Shown here: piece after piece, positions 1 through 7,738 of the stretch
Layout of the letters: every line of letters starts with the position of its first letter
Position numbering within the stretch: position 1 is the stretch's first letter
DNA from: an uncultured Faecalibacterium sp.
GTDB taxonomy: Bacteria > Bacillota > Clostridia > Oscillospirales > Ruminococcaceae
Direction of reading: 5' to 3'
Assembly (NCBI GenBank): GCA_900540455.1
Contig: UQGD01000024.1
Span: 1 to 33,426 of the forward strand
Length of the DNA stretch: 33,426 bases
Translations under genes and position numbers: made by a program
Notes under the pieces: generated by a model
What the model was told of the DNA's origin: nothing
Seen by the model: the letters and a program-made list of their open reading frames with translations, nothing else
The model's database searches: none

Positions 1-294
1 GACCTGATCAACGAGGGCGGCTTCTCCAAGATGCGCTACTCCATCTCCAACACCGCAGAGTATGGCGACTACCGCACCGGCAAGCGCCTGATCACCGAGG
101 AGACCCGCAAGGAGATGAAGAAGGTGCTGACCGAGATCCAGGACGGTACCTTTGCCTCCGAGTTCCTGGCCGAGATGAGCGACAAGGGCGGCCGCAAGGT
201 CCACTTCCTGGCAAAGCGCCGCATGGAGGCAGAGCTGCCCATCGAGAAGGTGGGCGCTGAGCTGCGCGGCATGATGAGCTGGCTGAAGAAGTAA
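1..294 (+). CDS. ilvC: Ketol-acid reductoisomerase, C-terminal fragment
   Basis: The frame is open from base 1 and ends in TAA at 292-294, so only the last 97 residues are present. They match the all-helical C-terminal domain of IlvC, including the FSKMRYSISNTAEYGDY block and the closing LRGMMSWLKK. IlvC converts acetolactate or acetohydroxybutyrate to the dihydroxy acid, using NAD(P)H and Mg2+, in valine, isoleucine and leucine synthesis. The next gene, ilvD, encodes the following step, which supports the call. Codon use is strongly biased to AAG, GAG, CTG and ACC, as in a highly expressed gene. The start and the nucleotide-binding domain lie outside the window. Confidence 0.95.
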   Translation, partial: DLINEGGFSKMRYSISNTAEYGDYRTGKRLITEETRKEMKKVLTEIQDGTFASEFLAEMSDKGGRKVHFLAKRRMEAELPIEKVGAELRGMMSWLKK

Positions 295-328
295 GCTGCA
301 CCCCCCATTGATACACACCTAAAACCGG

Positions 329-376
329 CCCTCTCGGTCCGCGCCTGCTGCCGCAGAGCGGGCAGAGAGGGTTTTT
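329..376 (+). terminator. Hairpin with U-tract between ilvC and ilvD
   Basis: CCCTCTC at 329-335 pairs with GAGAGGG at 365-371, and TTTTT follows at 372-376. An inner CTGC/GCAG stem sits in the loop. The hairpin starts 35 bases after the ilvC stop, and its U-tract ends just before the ilvD ribosome binding site. It looks like an intrinsic terminator that could lower, but not necessarily stop, readthrough from ilvC into ilvD. I see no clear promoter between it and ilvD. Confidence 0.6.
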
Positions 377-388
377 CAGGAGGAGATT

Positions 389-2047
389 ATGAGAAGCGAT
401 AATGTGACCAAAGGTTCGGAGCGCGCACCCAACCGCAGCCTGTTCTACGCCCTGGGCTATACCCCTGAAGAACTGGACCGTCCGCTGATCGGTGTGGTGT
501 CGGCGTACAGCGAGATCGTGCCCGGCCATATGAACCTGGACAAACTGGCGGATGCCGTCAAGGCCGGTGTGCGGATGGCCGGGGGCACCCCCGTGCTGCT
601 GCCCGCCATTGGCGTGTGCGACGGCATTGCTATGGGGCATGTGGGCATGAAATACTCGCTGGCATCCCGGGAGCTGATCTGCGACAGTGTAGAGACCATG
701 CTGATGGCCCACCAGCTGGATGGCCTGGTGCTGGTGCCCAACTGTGATAAGATCGTGCCCGGCATGGTGATGGCAGCGGTGCGCATGGATGTGCCCGCTG
801 TGGTCTGCTCCGGCGGGCCGATGCTGGCGGGCAGCTACGGCGGCGAGGAAGTCAGCCTTTCCAAGATGTTTGAGGCGGTGGGCGCCTATAAGGCGGGGAT
901 GATCACCGCCGACCAGCTTGAGGACTGCACCTGCAACTGCTGCCCCAGCTGCGGCAGCTGCTCGGGTATGTACACCGCCAACAGCATGAACTGCCTGTGC
1001 GAGGCCATTGGCATTGCACTGCCGGGCAATGGCACCATCCCGGCGGTCTATTCCAAGCGGCTGCAGCTGGGCAAGCACGCCGGTATGGCCATCATGGATC
1101 TGGTGCGTCGGGGCATCACCGCCCGGCAGATCATCAATGAGCGGTCCATCCGCAATGCATTGACCTGCGATATGGCACTGGGCTGCTCCACCAATACGGT
1201 GCTGCATCTGCTGGCCATCGCATACGAAGCCGGTGTGCCCATCGACCTGGCGCTGTTCAACGAGATCAGTGCAAAGACCCCCAACCTGTGCCATCTGGCC
1301 CCGGCAGGGCCTACCCATATGCCGGATCTGTACGCTGCAGGCGGCATCCCGGCGGTGCAGGCGGAGCTGGCCAAAAAGGGCCTGCTGGATCTGGATGTGC
1401 TGACCGTGACCGGCAAGACCCTGGGGGAGAACATCCAGGGCGCCCGCATCCTGGACACCAAGGCCATCCGCCCCATTGAGGACCCCTACTCGGAAAACGG
1501 CGGCCTGCAGATCCTGTGGGGCAACCTGGCCCCGGATGGATGCGTGGTCAAGCGCAGTGCAGTGGCGCCAGAGATGCAGTGCCATTCCGGCCCGGCCCGG
1601 GTATTTGACAGCGAGGAGGAGGCCATTGCCGCCATTTATGCGGGCAAGATCGTGCCCGGTGATGTGGTAGTGATCCGGTACGAAGGCCCCAAGGGCGGCC
1701 CCGGTATGCGGGAGATGCTGAACCCCACCTCTGCTCTGGCAGGCATGAAGCTGGATAAGACGGTGGCCCTGATCACCGATGGCCGGTTCTCCGGCGCATC
1801 CCGCGGCGCTGCCATTGGCCATGTCAGCCCGGAGGCTGCCTCCGGCGGGCCCATCGGCCTGGTGGAAGAAGGGGATACCATCTCCATCGACATCCCCCAT
1901 GCCAAGATCACGCTGGAGGTGCCGGAGGAGGTGCTGGCGCAGCGGTTGGCAAAGTACCAGGCACCGGAACCCAATATCCGCACCGGCTGGCTGTCCCGCT
2001 ATGCCCGGATGGTCACCAGTGCAAACCTGGGCGCAGTGCTGAAGTGA
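389..2047 (+). CDS. ilvD: Dihydroxy-acid dehydratase
   Basis: IlvD is an iron-sulfur enzyme that dehydrates 2,3-dihydroxy-isovalerate or -methylvalerate to the 2-oxo acids that lead to valine, leucine and isoleucine. The 552-residue length is normal for the family. Family blocks are visible: CDGIAMGHVGM near residue 77, PNCDKIVPGM near 117 (cluster cysteine and following lysine), CGSCSGMYTANSMNCL near 188, and GRFSGASRGAAIGHVSPEAA near the C-terminus. AGGAGGAG lies 7-8 bases before the ATG at 389. It follows ilvC across a hairpin with a U-tract and is followed after 10 bases by an AAA ATPase gene. No frameshift or missing motif is seen. Confidence 0.97.
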   Translation: MRSDNVTKGSERAPNRSLFYALGYTPEELDRPLIGVVSAYSEIVPGHMNLDKLADAVKAGVRMAGGTPVLLPAIGVCDGIAMGHVGMKYSLASRELICDSVETMLMAHQLDGLVLVPNCDKIVPGMVMAAVRMDVPAVVCSGGPMLAGSYGGEEVSLSKMFEAVGAYKAGMITADQLEDCTCNCCPSCGSCSGMYTANSMNCLCEAIGIALPGNGTIPAVYSKRLQLGKHAGMAIMDLVRRGITARQIINERSIRNALTCDMALGCSTNTVLHLLAIAYEAGVPIDLALFNEISAKTPNLCHLAPAGPTHMPDLYAAGGIPAVQAELAKKGLLDLDVLTVTGKTLGENIQGARILDTKAIRPIEDPYSENGGLQILWGNLAPDGCVVKRSAVAPEMQCHSGPARVFDSEEEAIAAIYAGKIVPGDVVVIRYEGPKGGPGMREMLNPTSALAGMKLDKTVALITDGRFSGASRGAAIGHVSPEAASGGPIGLVEEGDTISIDIPHAKITLEVPEEVLAQRLAKYQAPEPNIRTGWLSRYARMVTSANLGAVLK

Positions 2048-2057
2048 GGCGGATGGT

Positions 2058-3269
2058 ATGACGAACAAGGAGTGGCAGACCCGCCTGTCGGGCTTGGTGG
2101 TGTTCCGTCCACTGGGACAGGACCCGGTGTTTGCGGCGCTGGAACAGCTGATCGGTCTGCTGGGGCAGAAGCCGGAGCAGCCTGCAGTGCTGAGCCGTGC
2201 AGTGGCCCAGATGGAGGGGGAGCTGTTTGCCCATACCACCGATCTGTCGGCCTATCTCTCCGCTGCCGTGCTGGAGGCAGAGACGGTCTGTGTGCGCCGG
2301 GCTGCCCAGGGCGCGCTGCCTGCGGTATTGCAGACGGCTCTGGACCGGGAGCTGGCGCTGCTGCAGGCGGCCTGCGGCCTGACCTTGGATGACCTGCTGG
2401 AGGAAGCGGGGGAGGATACCCGCCGCGCGCTGGAGTTTCTGCCCCGGTGGGAGACAAGCGCTGTGGATCTGGCTGCGGCATATGCCCAGCGTATGAGCCA
2501 GGTGGGACGCAAAGGCTACGGGATGTTTGCCAAGTACCATGTGTTTACGGTGGAAAACGGCCAGCTGGTGCCGGTGAAATACCCGGACCCCCAGCGGCTG
2601 GAGGAGCTGCCCGGCTATGAGCGGGAGCGGGAAAAGGTGATCGCCAACACCCGTGCCCTGCTGGCGGGGATGCCGGCCAACAACGTGCTGCTGTACGGAG
2701 ATGCCGGCACCGGCAAATCCAGCACCGTAAAGGCCATTGCCAACGAGTTCGCACCCCAGGGACTGCGGTTGGTGGAGGTGAAGAAAAATCAGCTCTACCA
2801 GATCCCGGAACTGATGGACCAGCTGGCAGACAACCCGCTGAAGTTCCTTCTTTTCATCGACGATCTGAGCTTTACCGCCAACGACGACAACTTTGCAGCG
2901 CTGAAAGCGATCTTGGAGGGCAGCGTGGGCGGCCGGGCCAAAAATCTGGCGGTCTATGCCACCTCCAACCGCCGCCATCTGGTCAAGGAGACCCTGACCG
3001 ACCGCACCGGGGACGATATCCACGAGGCGGACACCCGTCAGGAGCTGATGAGCCTCTCTGCCCGCTTTGGGCTGACGGTGACCTTCCAGCGGCCGGAAAA
3101 GGCCCGCTTTGAGGCCATTCTGACCGAGCTGGCCCGTCAGCACGGCATTGAGATGCCGATGGAGCAGCTGCTGGTCAAGGCCGAGGCGTTTGCCATCCGG
3201 GCCGGGGGACGCAGCCCCCGGGTGGCAAAGCAGTTCATCGAGCAGTGCGAGAGCGGCGTGCAGAAGTGA
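2058..3269 (+). CDS. DUF815-type AAA+ ATPase
   Basis: The 403-residue protein has an alpha-helical N-terminal part of about 185 residues and then a P-loop ATPase core of the DUF815 family. Walker A is YGDAGTGKSS at about residues 213-222, and a Walker B-like FLLFIDDLSF lies near 264. YATSNRRHLV and a C-terminal RSPRVAKQFIEQ follow, both typical of DUF815. The family has ATPase features, but its cellular role is poorly defined. No membrane segment or signal peptide is seen. The start is 10 bases after the ilvD stop with only a weak GAGGCGG Shine-Dalgarno, so it is probably co-transcribed and perhaps translationally coupled with ilvD. Any link to branched-chain amino acid synthesis is inferred only from position. 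Confidence 0.88.
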   Translation: MTNKEWQTRLSGLVVFRPLGQDPVFAALEQLIGLLGQKPEQPAVLSRAVAQMEGELFAHTTDLSAYLSAAVLEAETVCVRRAAQGALPAVLQTALDRELALLQAACGLTLDDLLEEAGEDTRRALEFLPRWETSAVDLAAAYAQRMSQVGRKGYGMFAKYHVFTVENGQLVPVKYPDPQRLEELPGYEREREKVIANTRALLAGMPANNVLLYGDAGTGKSSTVKAIANEFAPQGLRLVEVKKNQLYQIPELMDQLADNPLKFLLFIDDLSFTANDDNFAALKAILEGSVGGRAKNLAVYATSNRRHLVKETLTDRTGDDIHEADTRQELMSLSARFGLTVTFQRPEKARFEAILTELARQHGIEMPMEQLLVKAEAFAIRAGGRSPRVAKQFIEQCESGVQK

Positions 3270-3280
3270 ACCGAACAACA

Positions 3281-3317
3281 AAAAACCAGGCAGAGAAGCT
3301 CTCTGCCTGGTTTTTTT
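3281..3317. terminator. Bidirectional terminator between the ATPase gene and ilvA
   Basis: AACCAGGCAGAG and CTCTGCCTGGTT form a perfect stem around a small loop, with A-runs on the left and T-runs on the right. It can therefore stop the plus-strand ilv transcript and the convergent minus-strand ilvA transcript. Confidence 0.9.
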
Positions 3318-3346
3318 GTTTATTTGGGCAAACGGCGTATGCTGGC

Positions 3347-4552
3347 TCAGACACGCTCTGAGACCAGCTGGAACCCGGCGCGGGCCAGCTCCTGGCGGAT
3401 CTGCTCGATCTGGGCGGCGTCCCGGGTCTCCAAAGCCAGCTTCAAAAAGCAGCTGGAGATGGGCATATTGGGGTCAGAACCATCGTGGAGCACCGACACC
3501 ACGTTGCTGCCGCAGCGGGAAACGATGCGGGCTACCTGCTCCAGCTGGCCGGGGCGGTCCTCCAGGGCGATGGTCAGGTTGGCTTTGCGGCCGCTCATCA
3601 CTAAGCCGCGGGTGATGACCCGGTTCAGGATGTTTACATCAATGTTGCCGCCGGAGACCAGGCACACCACCTTTTTGCCTGCCAGGGGCAGCTTGTGGAA
3701 CAAAGCGGCGGCCACCGGCACAGCGCCTGCGCCCTCTGCGACCAGCTTCTGGTTCTCCATCAGGGAGAGGATGGCCGCAGCGGTCTCGTCCTCAGATACA
3801 GTGACGATATCGTCTACATATTCCTCGCAGAGCTGATAGGTCAGCTCGCCGGGGGTCTTGACCTGGATGCCGTCCGCAAAGGTGGAAGCGGCGTTCAGGG
3901 TCTGGTAGCGGTGCTCATGGAGGGAGCGGTACATACTGGGCGCACCCTCTGCCTGGACGCCGTAGATCTTGACCTCCGGACGCAGGCTCTTGATGGCGAA
4001 GGCTACGCCGGAGATCAATCCGCCGCCGCCCACCGGCACGATCACGGCATCCACATCCGGCAGCTGGTCCAGGATCTCCAGGCCAATGGTGCCCTGCCCG
4101 GCAATGACCTGCTCGTCGTCGTACGGGTGGATAAAGGTCATGCCGGTCTCAGCCTGCAGTTCCACTGCCTTGTCGTGGGCGTCGTCATAGGTGCCGGGTA
4201 CCAGGCAGACCTCTGCGCCCAGGTTTTTGGTGTTTTCTACCTTCATCAAAGGGGCGCCGTCCGGCATGCAGACGATGCTTTTGATGCTGCGGCGGGTGGC
4301 TGCCAGCGCCACGCCCTGGGCGTGATTGCCCGCAGAGCAGGCGATGACACCCTTGGCACGCTCCTCCTCTGAAAGCTGACTGATCTTATAGTAAGCGCCC
4401 CGGACCTTAAAGCTGCCGGTGACCTGCAGGTTTTCGGTTTTCAGGTAGAGCTGGCAGTCACAGTGCAGGCGGGGGGCCTCGATGAGGTCGGTGCGGCGGG
4501 CAACGTCTTTGAGCACAAAGGCGGCGTGGTAGATCTTATCCAAAGTCAGCAT
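3347..4552 (-). CDS. ilvA: Threonine ammonia-lyase with C-terminal ACT domain
   Basis: This PLP enzyme deaminates threonine to 2-oxobutanoate, the entry to isoleucine synthesis. With the start at 4552 the protein has 401 residues, usual for the short ACT-containing clostridial form. The PLP lysine is in GSFKVRGAYYK (about K49). SAGNHAQG lies near residue 74 and the phosphate-binding glycine run is VGGGGLISG. Residues from about 327 form an ACT domain (LTIALEDRPGQLEQVARIV), suggesting amino-acid feedback. The start was chosen because AGGAAG lies 9 bases upstream and the preceding in-frame residues overlap the promoter. It is transcribed alone, convergent with the ilv operon. A purely catabolic (TdcB-like) role is possible, but ilvC, ilvD and leu neighbours favour biosynthesis. 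Confidence 0.93.
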   Translation of the reverse strand: MLTLDKIYHAAFVLKDVARRTDLIEAPRLHCDCQLYLKTENLQVTGSFKVRGAYYKISQLSEEERAKGVIACSAGNHAQGVALAATRRSIKSIVCMPDGAPLMKVENTKNLGAEVCLVPGTYDDAHDKAVELQAETGMTFIHPYDDEQVIAGQGTIGLEILDQLPDVDAVIVPVGGGGLISGVAFAIKSLRPEVKIYGVQAEGAPSMYRSLHEHRYQTLNAASTFADGIQVKTPGELTYQLCEEYVDDIVTVSEDETAAAILSLMENQKLVAEGAGAVPVAAALFHKLPLAGKKVVCLVSGGNIDVNILNRVITRGLVMSGRKANLTIALEDRPGQLEQVARIVSRCGSNVVSVLHDGSDPNMPISSCFLKLALETRDAAQIEQIRQELARAGFQLVSERV

Positions 4553-4609
4553 GACGATATACTTCCTATCCTTTTTGTACTCCCGCCATGCAGTGGGCAT
4601 GGATGCGGG

Positions 4610-4634
4610 AATTTTAGTATAGAATACTAAAATT
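4610..4634. promoter_or_regulatory. Perfect palindrome over the ilvA -10 box (candidate operator)
   Basis: The 11-base arm AATTTTAGTAT at 4610-4620 is repeated in perfect inversion as ATACTAAAATT at 4624-4634, with the 3-base centre AGA. It covers the whole -10 box and part of the spacer, so a bound protein would block polymerase. The AATTTT/AAAATT ends faintly resemble a CodY box, but the centre differs; the regulator is unknown. Confidence 0.7.
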
Positions 4635-4644
4635 GATTTGTCAA
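4616..4644 (-). promoter_or_regulatory. ilvA promoter
   Basis: On the minus strand TTGACA (4644-4639) and TATACT (4621-4616) are separated by 17 bases. The -35 is perfect and the -10 matches 5 of 6 positions. The predicted start is near 4609, giving a leader of about 55 bases. Its first part can fold into a stem-loop (CATGC/GCATG with outer CCCGC/GCGGG) at about 4582-4609. Confidence 0.85.
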
Positions 4645-4742
4645 ATGAATTTTGTTCACCTATAACTGCGGCAAGGCGCAAGGGGGACAAAGGCTGTTTT
4701 TTCGGTCTTTCCTCACAGAGCGCTTCGCCCCGGCCCGATGCG

Positions 4743-4774
4743 CAAAAACTTTGGCCCGTGCATCTGCACGGGCC
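4743..4774 (-). terminator. Terminator of the leuACDB operon
   Basis: On the minus strand GGCCCGTGCA and TGCACGGGCC form a 10-bp GC-rich stem with a 2-base loop, followed by AAAGTTTTTG. It lies about 85 bases beyond the leuB stop and upstream of the ilvA promoter, so it separates the two minus-strand units. Confidence 0.8.
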
Positions 4775-4858
4775 GTGTGAAATGTTTTTTTGTTCTTTTT
4801 TCTTGCAAAAGGGGAAGCACCCGTATGCCGGGCAGCTCCTGCGCCCCCATAAGAGGGT

Positions 4859-5932
4859 TCAGATGCAGTCCAGAATGGCATCGCCCATGGCGGCGCAGCC
4901 CAGGCAGGTGCAGCCATCGCTCATCGTATCGGCGGTGCGCAGGCCCTTGTCCAGAACGCTGGCCACGGCGTCCTCAATGGACTGGGCTTCATCGCGCATA
5001 CCGAAGGAATAGCGCAGCATCATGGCCGCCGAGAGGATGCAGGCGGTGGGGTTGACGATGTCCTTGCCGGCAATGTCCGGAGCGGAGCCGTGGATAGGTT
5101 CATACAGGCCGCGGGTGCCGTCGCCCAGAGAGGAGGAGGGGATCATGCCGATGGAGCCGGTGATCATGGATGCCTCGTCCGAAAGGATATCTCCAAACAT
5201 ATTCTCGGTAACGATCACGTCGAACTGACTGGGGTCCTTGACCAGCTGCATGGCGCAGTTGTCCACGAACATCTCGCTGTACTCTACGTCCGGATACTCG
5301 GCTTGCAGCTGGTGCATCACAGCCCGCCACAGACGGCTGGTGTCCAGTACGTTGGCTTTATCCACACAGCAGAGCTTTTTGCGGCGCTGGCGGGCTGTTT
5401 CAAAGCCGATGCGGCCAATGCGCCGGATCTCCTGCTCAGAGTAGGGCATCTGATCCACGGCCTGTTTTTCGCCGCTGGGCAGGGTGTCGGTGCGGTGCTC
5501 TCCAAAATACACGCCGCCGGTCAGCTCCCGCACGATGATCAGGTCGATGCCTTTGGCCACGATCTCCGGTTTCAGCGGGCTGGCGGGGGCAAGCTGCGGC
5601 CAGATGCGGGCGGGGCGGTTGTTGGAGTACAGGCCCATCCCTGCACGGAGCCGGAGCAGCCCTTTTTCCGGCCGCTGCGGGCCGGGCAGCCCCTCCCACT
5701 TCGGGCCGCCTACGGCGCCCAGCAGCACACTGTCTGCCGCCAGGCATTTGTCCAGCTCCTGCTGGGGCAGGGGGTCTCCGTATTTATCAATGGCCTCGCC
5801 CCCCATAGCGGTGTCCACATAGTGGAAGGTATGGCCGTATTTTTCAGCGATGCGGTCCAGCACACGCACCGCCTGGGCAACGATCTCAGGGCTGGAGCAG
5901 TCGCCCCAGATAACAGCGATGGTCTTTTCCAT
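4859..5932 (-). CDS. leuB: 3-Isopropylmalate dehydrogenase
   Basis: LeuB oxidises and decarboxylates 3-isopropylmalate to 2-oxoisocaproate with NAD+, the last leucine-specific step before transamination. The 357-residue length is normal. Family features include LLGAVGGPKWE, the substrate region RELTGGVYFGEH, CVDKANVLDTSRLWR, VDNCAMQLVKDPSQFDVIVTEN split over the metal-binding aspartates, and YEPIHGSAPDIAGKDIVNP. One oddity is clear: the near-invariant N-terminal PGDGIGPEI is WGDCSSPEI here, at residues 9-17. AAGGAGG lies just before the ATG at 5932, 12 bases after leuD. It is the last gene of leuACDB. Confidence 0.93.
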   Translation of the reverse strand: MEKTIAVIWGDCSSPEIVAQAVRVLDRIAEKYGHTFHYVDTAMGGEAIDKYGDPLPQQELDKCLAADSVLLGAVGGPKWEGLPGPQRPEKGLLRLRAGMGLYSNNRPARIWPQLAPASPLKPEIVAKGIDLIIVRELTGGVYFGEHRTDTLPSGEKQAVDQMPYSEQEIRRIGRIGFETARQRRKKLCCVDKANVLDTSRLWRAVMHQLQAEYPDVEYSEMFVDNCAMQLVKDPSQFDVIVTENMFGDILSDEASMITGSIGMIPSSSLGDGTRGLYEPIHGSAPDIAGKDIVNPTACILSAAMMLRYSFGMRDEAQSIEDAVASVLDKGLRTADTMSDGCTCLGCAAMGDAILDCI

Positions 5933-5944
5933 ATGGCCCTCCTT

Positions 5945-6442
5945 TTACTGGTCCGGCTGGCGGTTTTGGATGGCGTTCATCAGCCCGCCGGCGGCAATGA
6001 TCTCCTGGATAAAGGGCGGGAAGGGCTGCGCCTGGAAGCTGCAGCCGGTGGTCTCGTCGGTGATAAGGCCGGTATCAAAGTCCACCCGCACGGTGTCCCC
6101 GGCGGCAATGGCATCCGCAGCCTCCGGACACTCCAGGATGGGAAGCCCAATATTGATGCTGTTGCGGTAGAAGATACGGGCAAAGCTTTTGGCGATGACC
6201 ACCGAGATGCCCGCTGTTTTGATGCACAGGGGGGCGTGCTCCCGGGAGGAGCCGCAGCCAAAGTTCCATCCGCCCACCATCACATCCCCGGGCTGCACCC
6301 GCTGCACAAAGTTTTTGTCGATGTCCTCCATGCAGTGGGCAGCCAGCTCCTGGGCGTTCTGGGTATTCAGATACCGGGCGGGGATGATCACATCGGTATC
6401 CACGTTGTCGGAATACTTAAAAACAGAACCTTTTGCGTTCAT
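5945..6442 (-). CDS. leuD: 3-Isopropylmalate dehydratase small subunit
   Basis: LeuD is the swivelling small subunit that pairs with LeuC to isomerise 2-isopropylmalate to 3-isopropylmalate. The 165-residue length is typical of the short bacterial/archaeal form. Characteristic blocks are DNVDTDVIIPARYLNT near the start, GGWNFGCGSSREHAP in the middle and FARIFYRNSINIGLP after it. AAAAAAGGAGGAGC lies upstream of the ATG. It sits 21 bases after leuC and 12 bases before leuB in the T-box-controlled operon. No anomalies are seen. Confidence 0.95.
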   Translation of the reverse strand: MNAKGSVFKYSDNVDTDVIIPARYLNTQNAQELAAHCMEDIDKNFVQRVQPGDVMVGGWNFGCGSSREHAPLCIKTAGISVVIAKSFARIFYRNSINIGLPILECPEAADAIAAGDTVRVDFDTGLITDETTGCSFQAQPFPPFIQEIIAAGGLMNAIQNRQPDQ

Positions 6443-6463
6443 GGGGTCGCTCCTCCTTTTTTC

Positions 6464-7723
6464 TCAGACCGTGCGGGGGTCGGTGATATAGCCGGTCAAA
6501 GCACTGGCGGCGGCGGTAGCAGGGGAGGCAAGGTAGACCTCGCTCTTGACGTGGCCCATGCGCCCCACAAAGTTGCGGTTGGTGGTGGACACACAGCGCT
6601 CCCCCTCAGCCAGGATGCCCATGTATCCGCCCAGGCAGGGGCCGCAGGTGGGGGTGGAGACGATGCACCCGGCATCGATAAAGGCGGTGGTCCATCCCCG
6701 GAGGATGCACTCCCGATAGACGGACATGGTGGCCGGGATGATGATGCCCCGTACGCCCTTGGCGATATGGCGGCCCTTGAGGATCTCGTAGGCAGCCTGC
6801 ATATCCTCCAGCCGGCCGTTGGTGCAGCTGCCGATCACCACCTGGTCGATGCGGATGCCGCTGCCCTCCCGTGCGGGGTGGGTATTCTCCGGCAGGTGGG
6901 GGTAGCTGACCGTGGGTTCCAGCGCAGACAGGTCGATCTGGATGGTCTGCTCATACACGGCATCGGGGTCGGCCTCGTAGAACACCGGCGGCCGCTGGCT
7001 GCGGCCAGCCAGATACTGACGGGTCACCGCATCCACCGGGAAGATGCCGTTTTTGGCACCGGCTTCAATGGCCATGTTGCAGATGCAGAGACGGTCCTCC
7101 ATGGTCAGGCTGGCCACACCCGGTCCGGTGAACTCCATGGACTGGTACAGCGCCCCGTCTACCCCGATCTGACCGATGATGTGCAGGATCACATCCTTGC
7201 CGCTGACCCGGGGCGGCAGGGCCCCGGTAAGTACGAACCGGATGGCCGAGGGGACCTTGAACCAGGCTGTACCGGTGGCCATGCCTGCGGCCATATCGGT
7301 GGAGCCTACCCCGGTGGAAAAGGCACCCAGGGCGCCGTAGGTGCAGGTGTGGCTGTCGGCGCCGATGACACAGTCCCCGGCGGTGACGATGCCTTTTTCC
7401 GGCAAAAGGGCGTGCTCAATGCCCATCTCGCCGACATCGTAGAAGTTGAGGATATCGTATTTGCTCGCAAATTCCCGGCACTGTTTGGACTGGGTCGCGC
7501 TTTTGATGTCCTTGTTGGGGGCAAAGTGGTCCAGTACGATGGCGATATGCTCTTTATCAAATACCTTGTCGAACCCGGCACGCTCAAACTCGTTGATGGC
7601 TACCGGGGTAGTGATATCGTTGCCCAGCACGATGTCCAGCTTGGCGCGGATGAGCTGCCCGGCCTTGACCTCGGCAAGGCCCGCATGGGCGGCAAGGATC
7701 TTTTGCGTCAGGGTCATTCCCAT
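6464..7723 (-). CDS. leuC: 3-Isopropylmalate dehydratase large subunit
   Basis: LeuC is the [4Fe-4S]-binding large subunit of isopropylmalate isomerase, an aconitase relative. At 419 residues it is the shorter homoaconitase-like type that goes with short LeuD partners. Cluster cysteines are visible in GADSHTCTYGALG and in the C-terminal STPTCGPCLGGYMG; VIGSCTNGRLEDMQ is a further family block. The start at 7723 has AGGGAG upstream; a second in-frame ATG two codons later is an alternative. It lies between leuA (15-base gap) and leuD. Confidence 0.95.
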   Translation of the reverse strand: MGMTLTQKILAAHAGLAEVKAGQLIRAKLDIVLGNDITTPVAINEFERAGFDKVFDKEHIAIVLDHFAPNKDIKSATQSKQCREFASKYDILNFYDVGEMGIEHALLPEKGIVTAGDCVIGADSHTCTYGALGAFSTGVGSTDMAAGMATGTAWFKVPSAIRFVLTGALPPRVSGKDVILHIIGQIGVDGALYQSMEFTGPGVASLTMEDRLCICNMAIEAGAKNGIFPVDAVTRQYLAGRSQRPPVFYEADPDAVYEQTIQIDLSALEPTVSYPHLPENTHPAREGSGIRIDQVVIGSCTNGRLEDMQAAYEILKGRHIAKGVRGIIIPATMSVYRECILRGWTTAFIDAGCIVSTPTCGPCLGGYMGILAEGERCVSTTNRNFVGRMGHVKSEVYLASPATAAASALTGYITDPRTV

Positions 7724-7738
7724 AATGATGCTCTCCCT

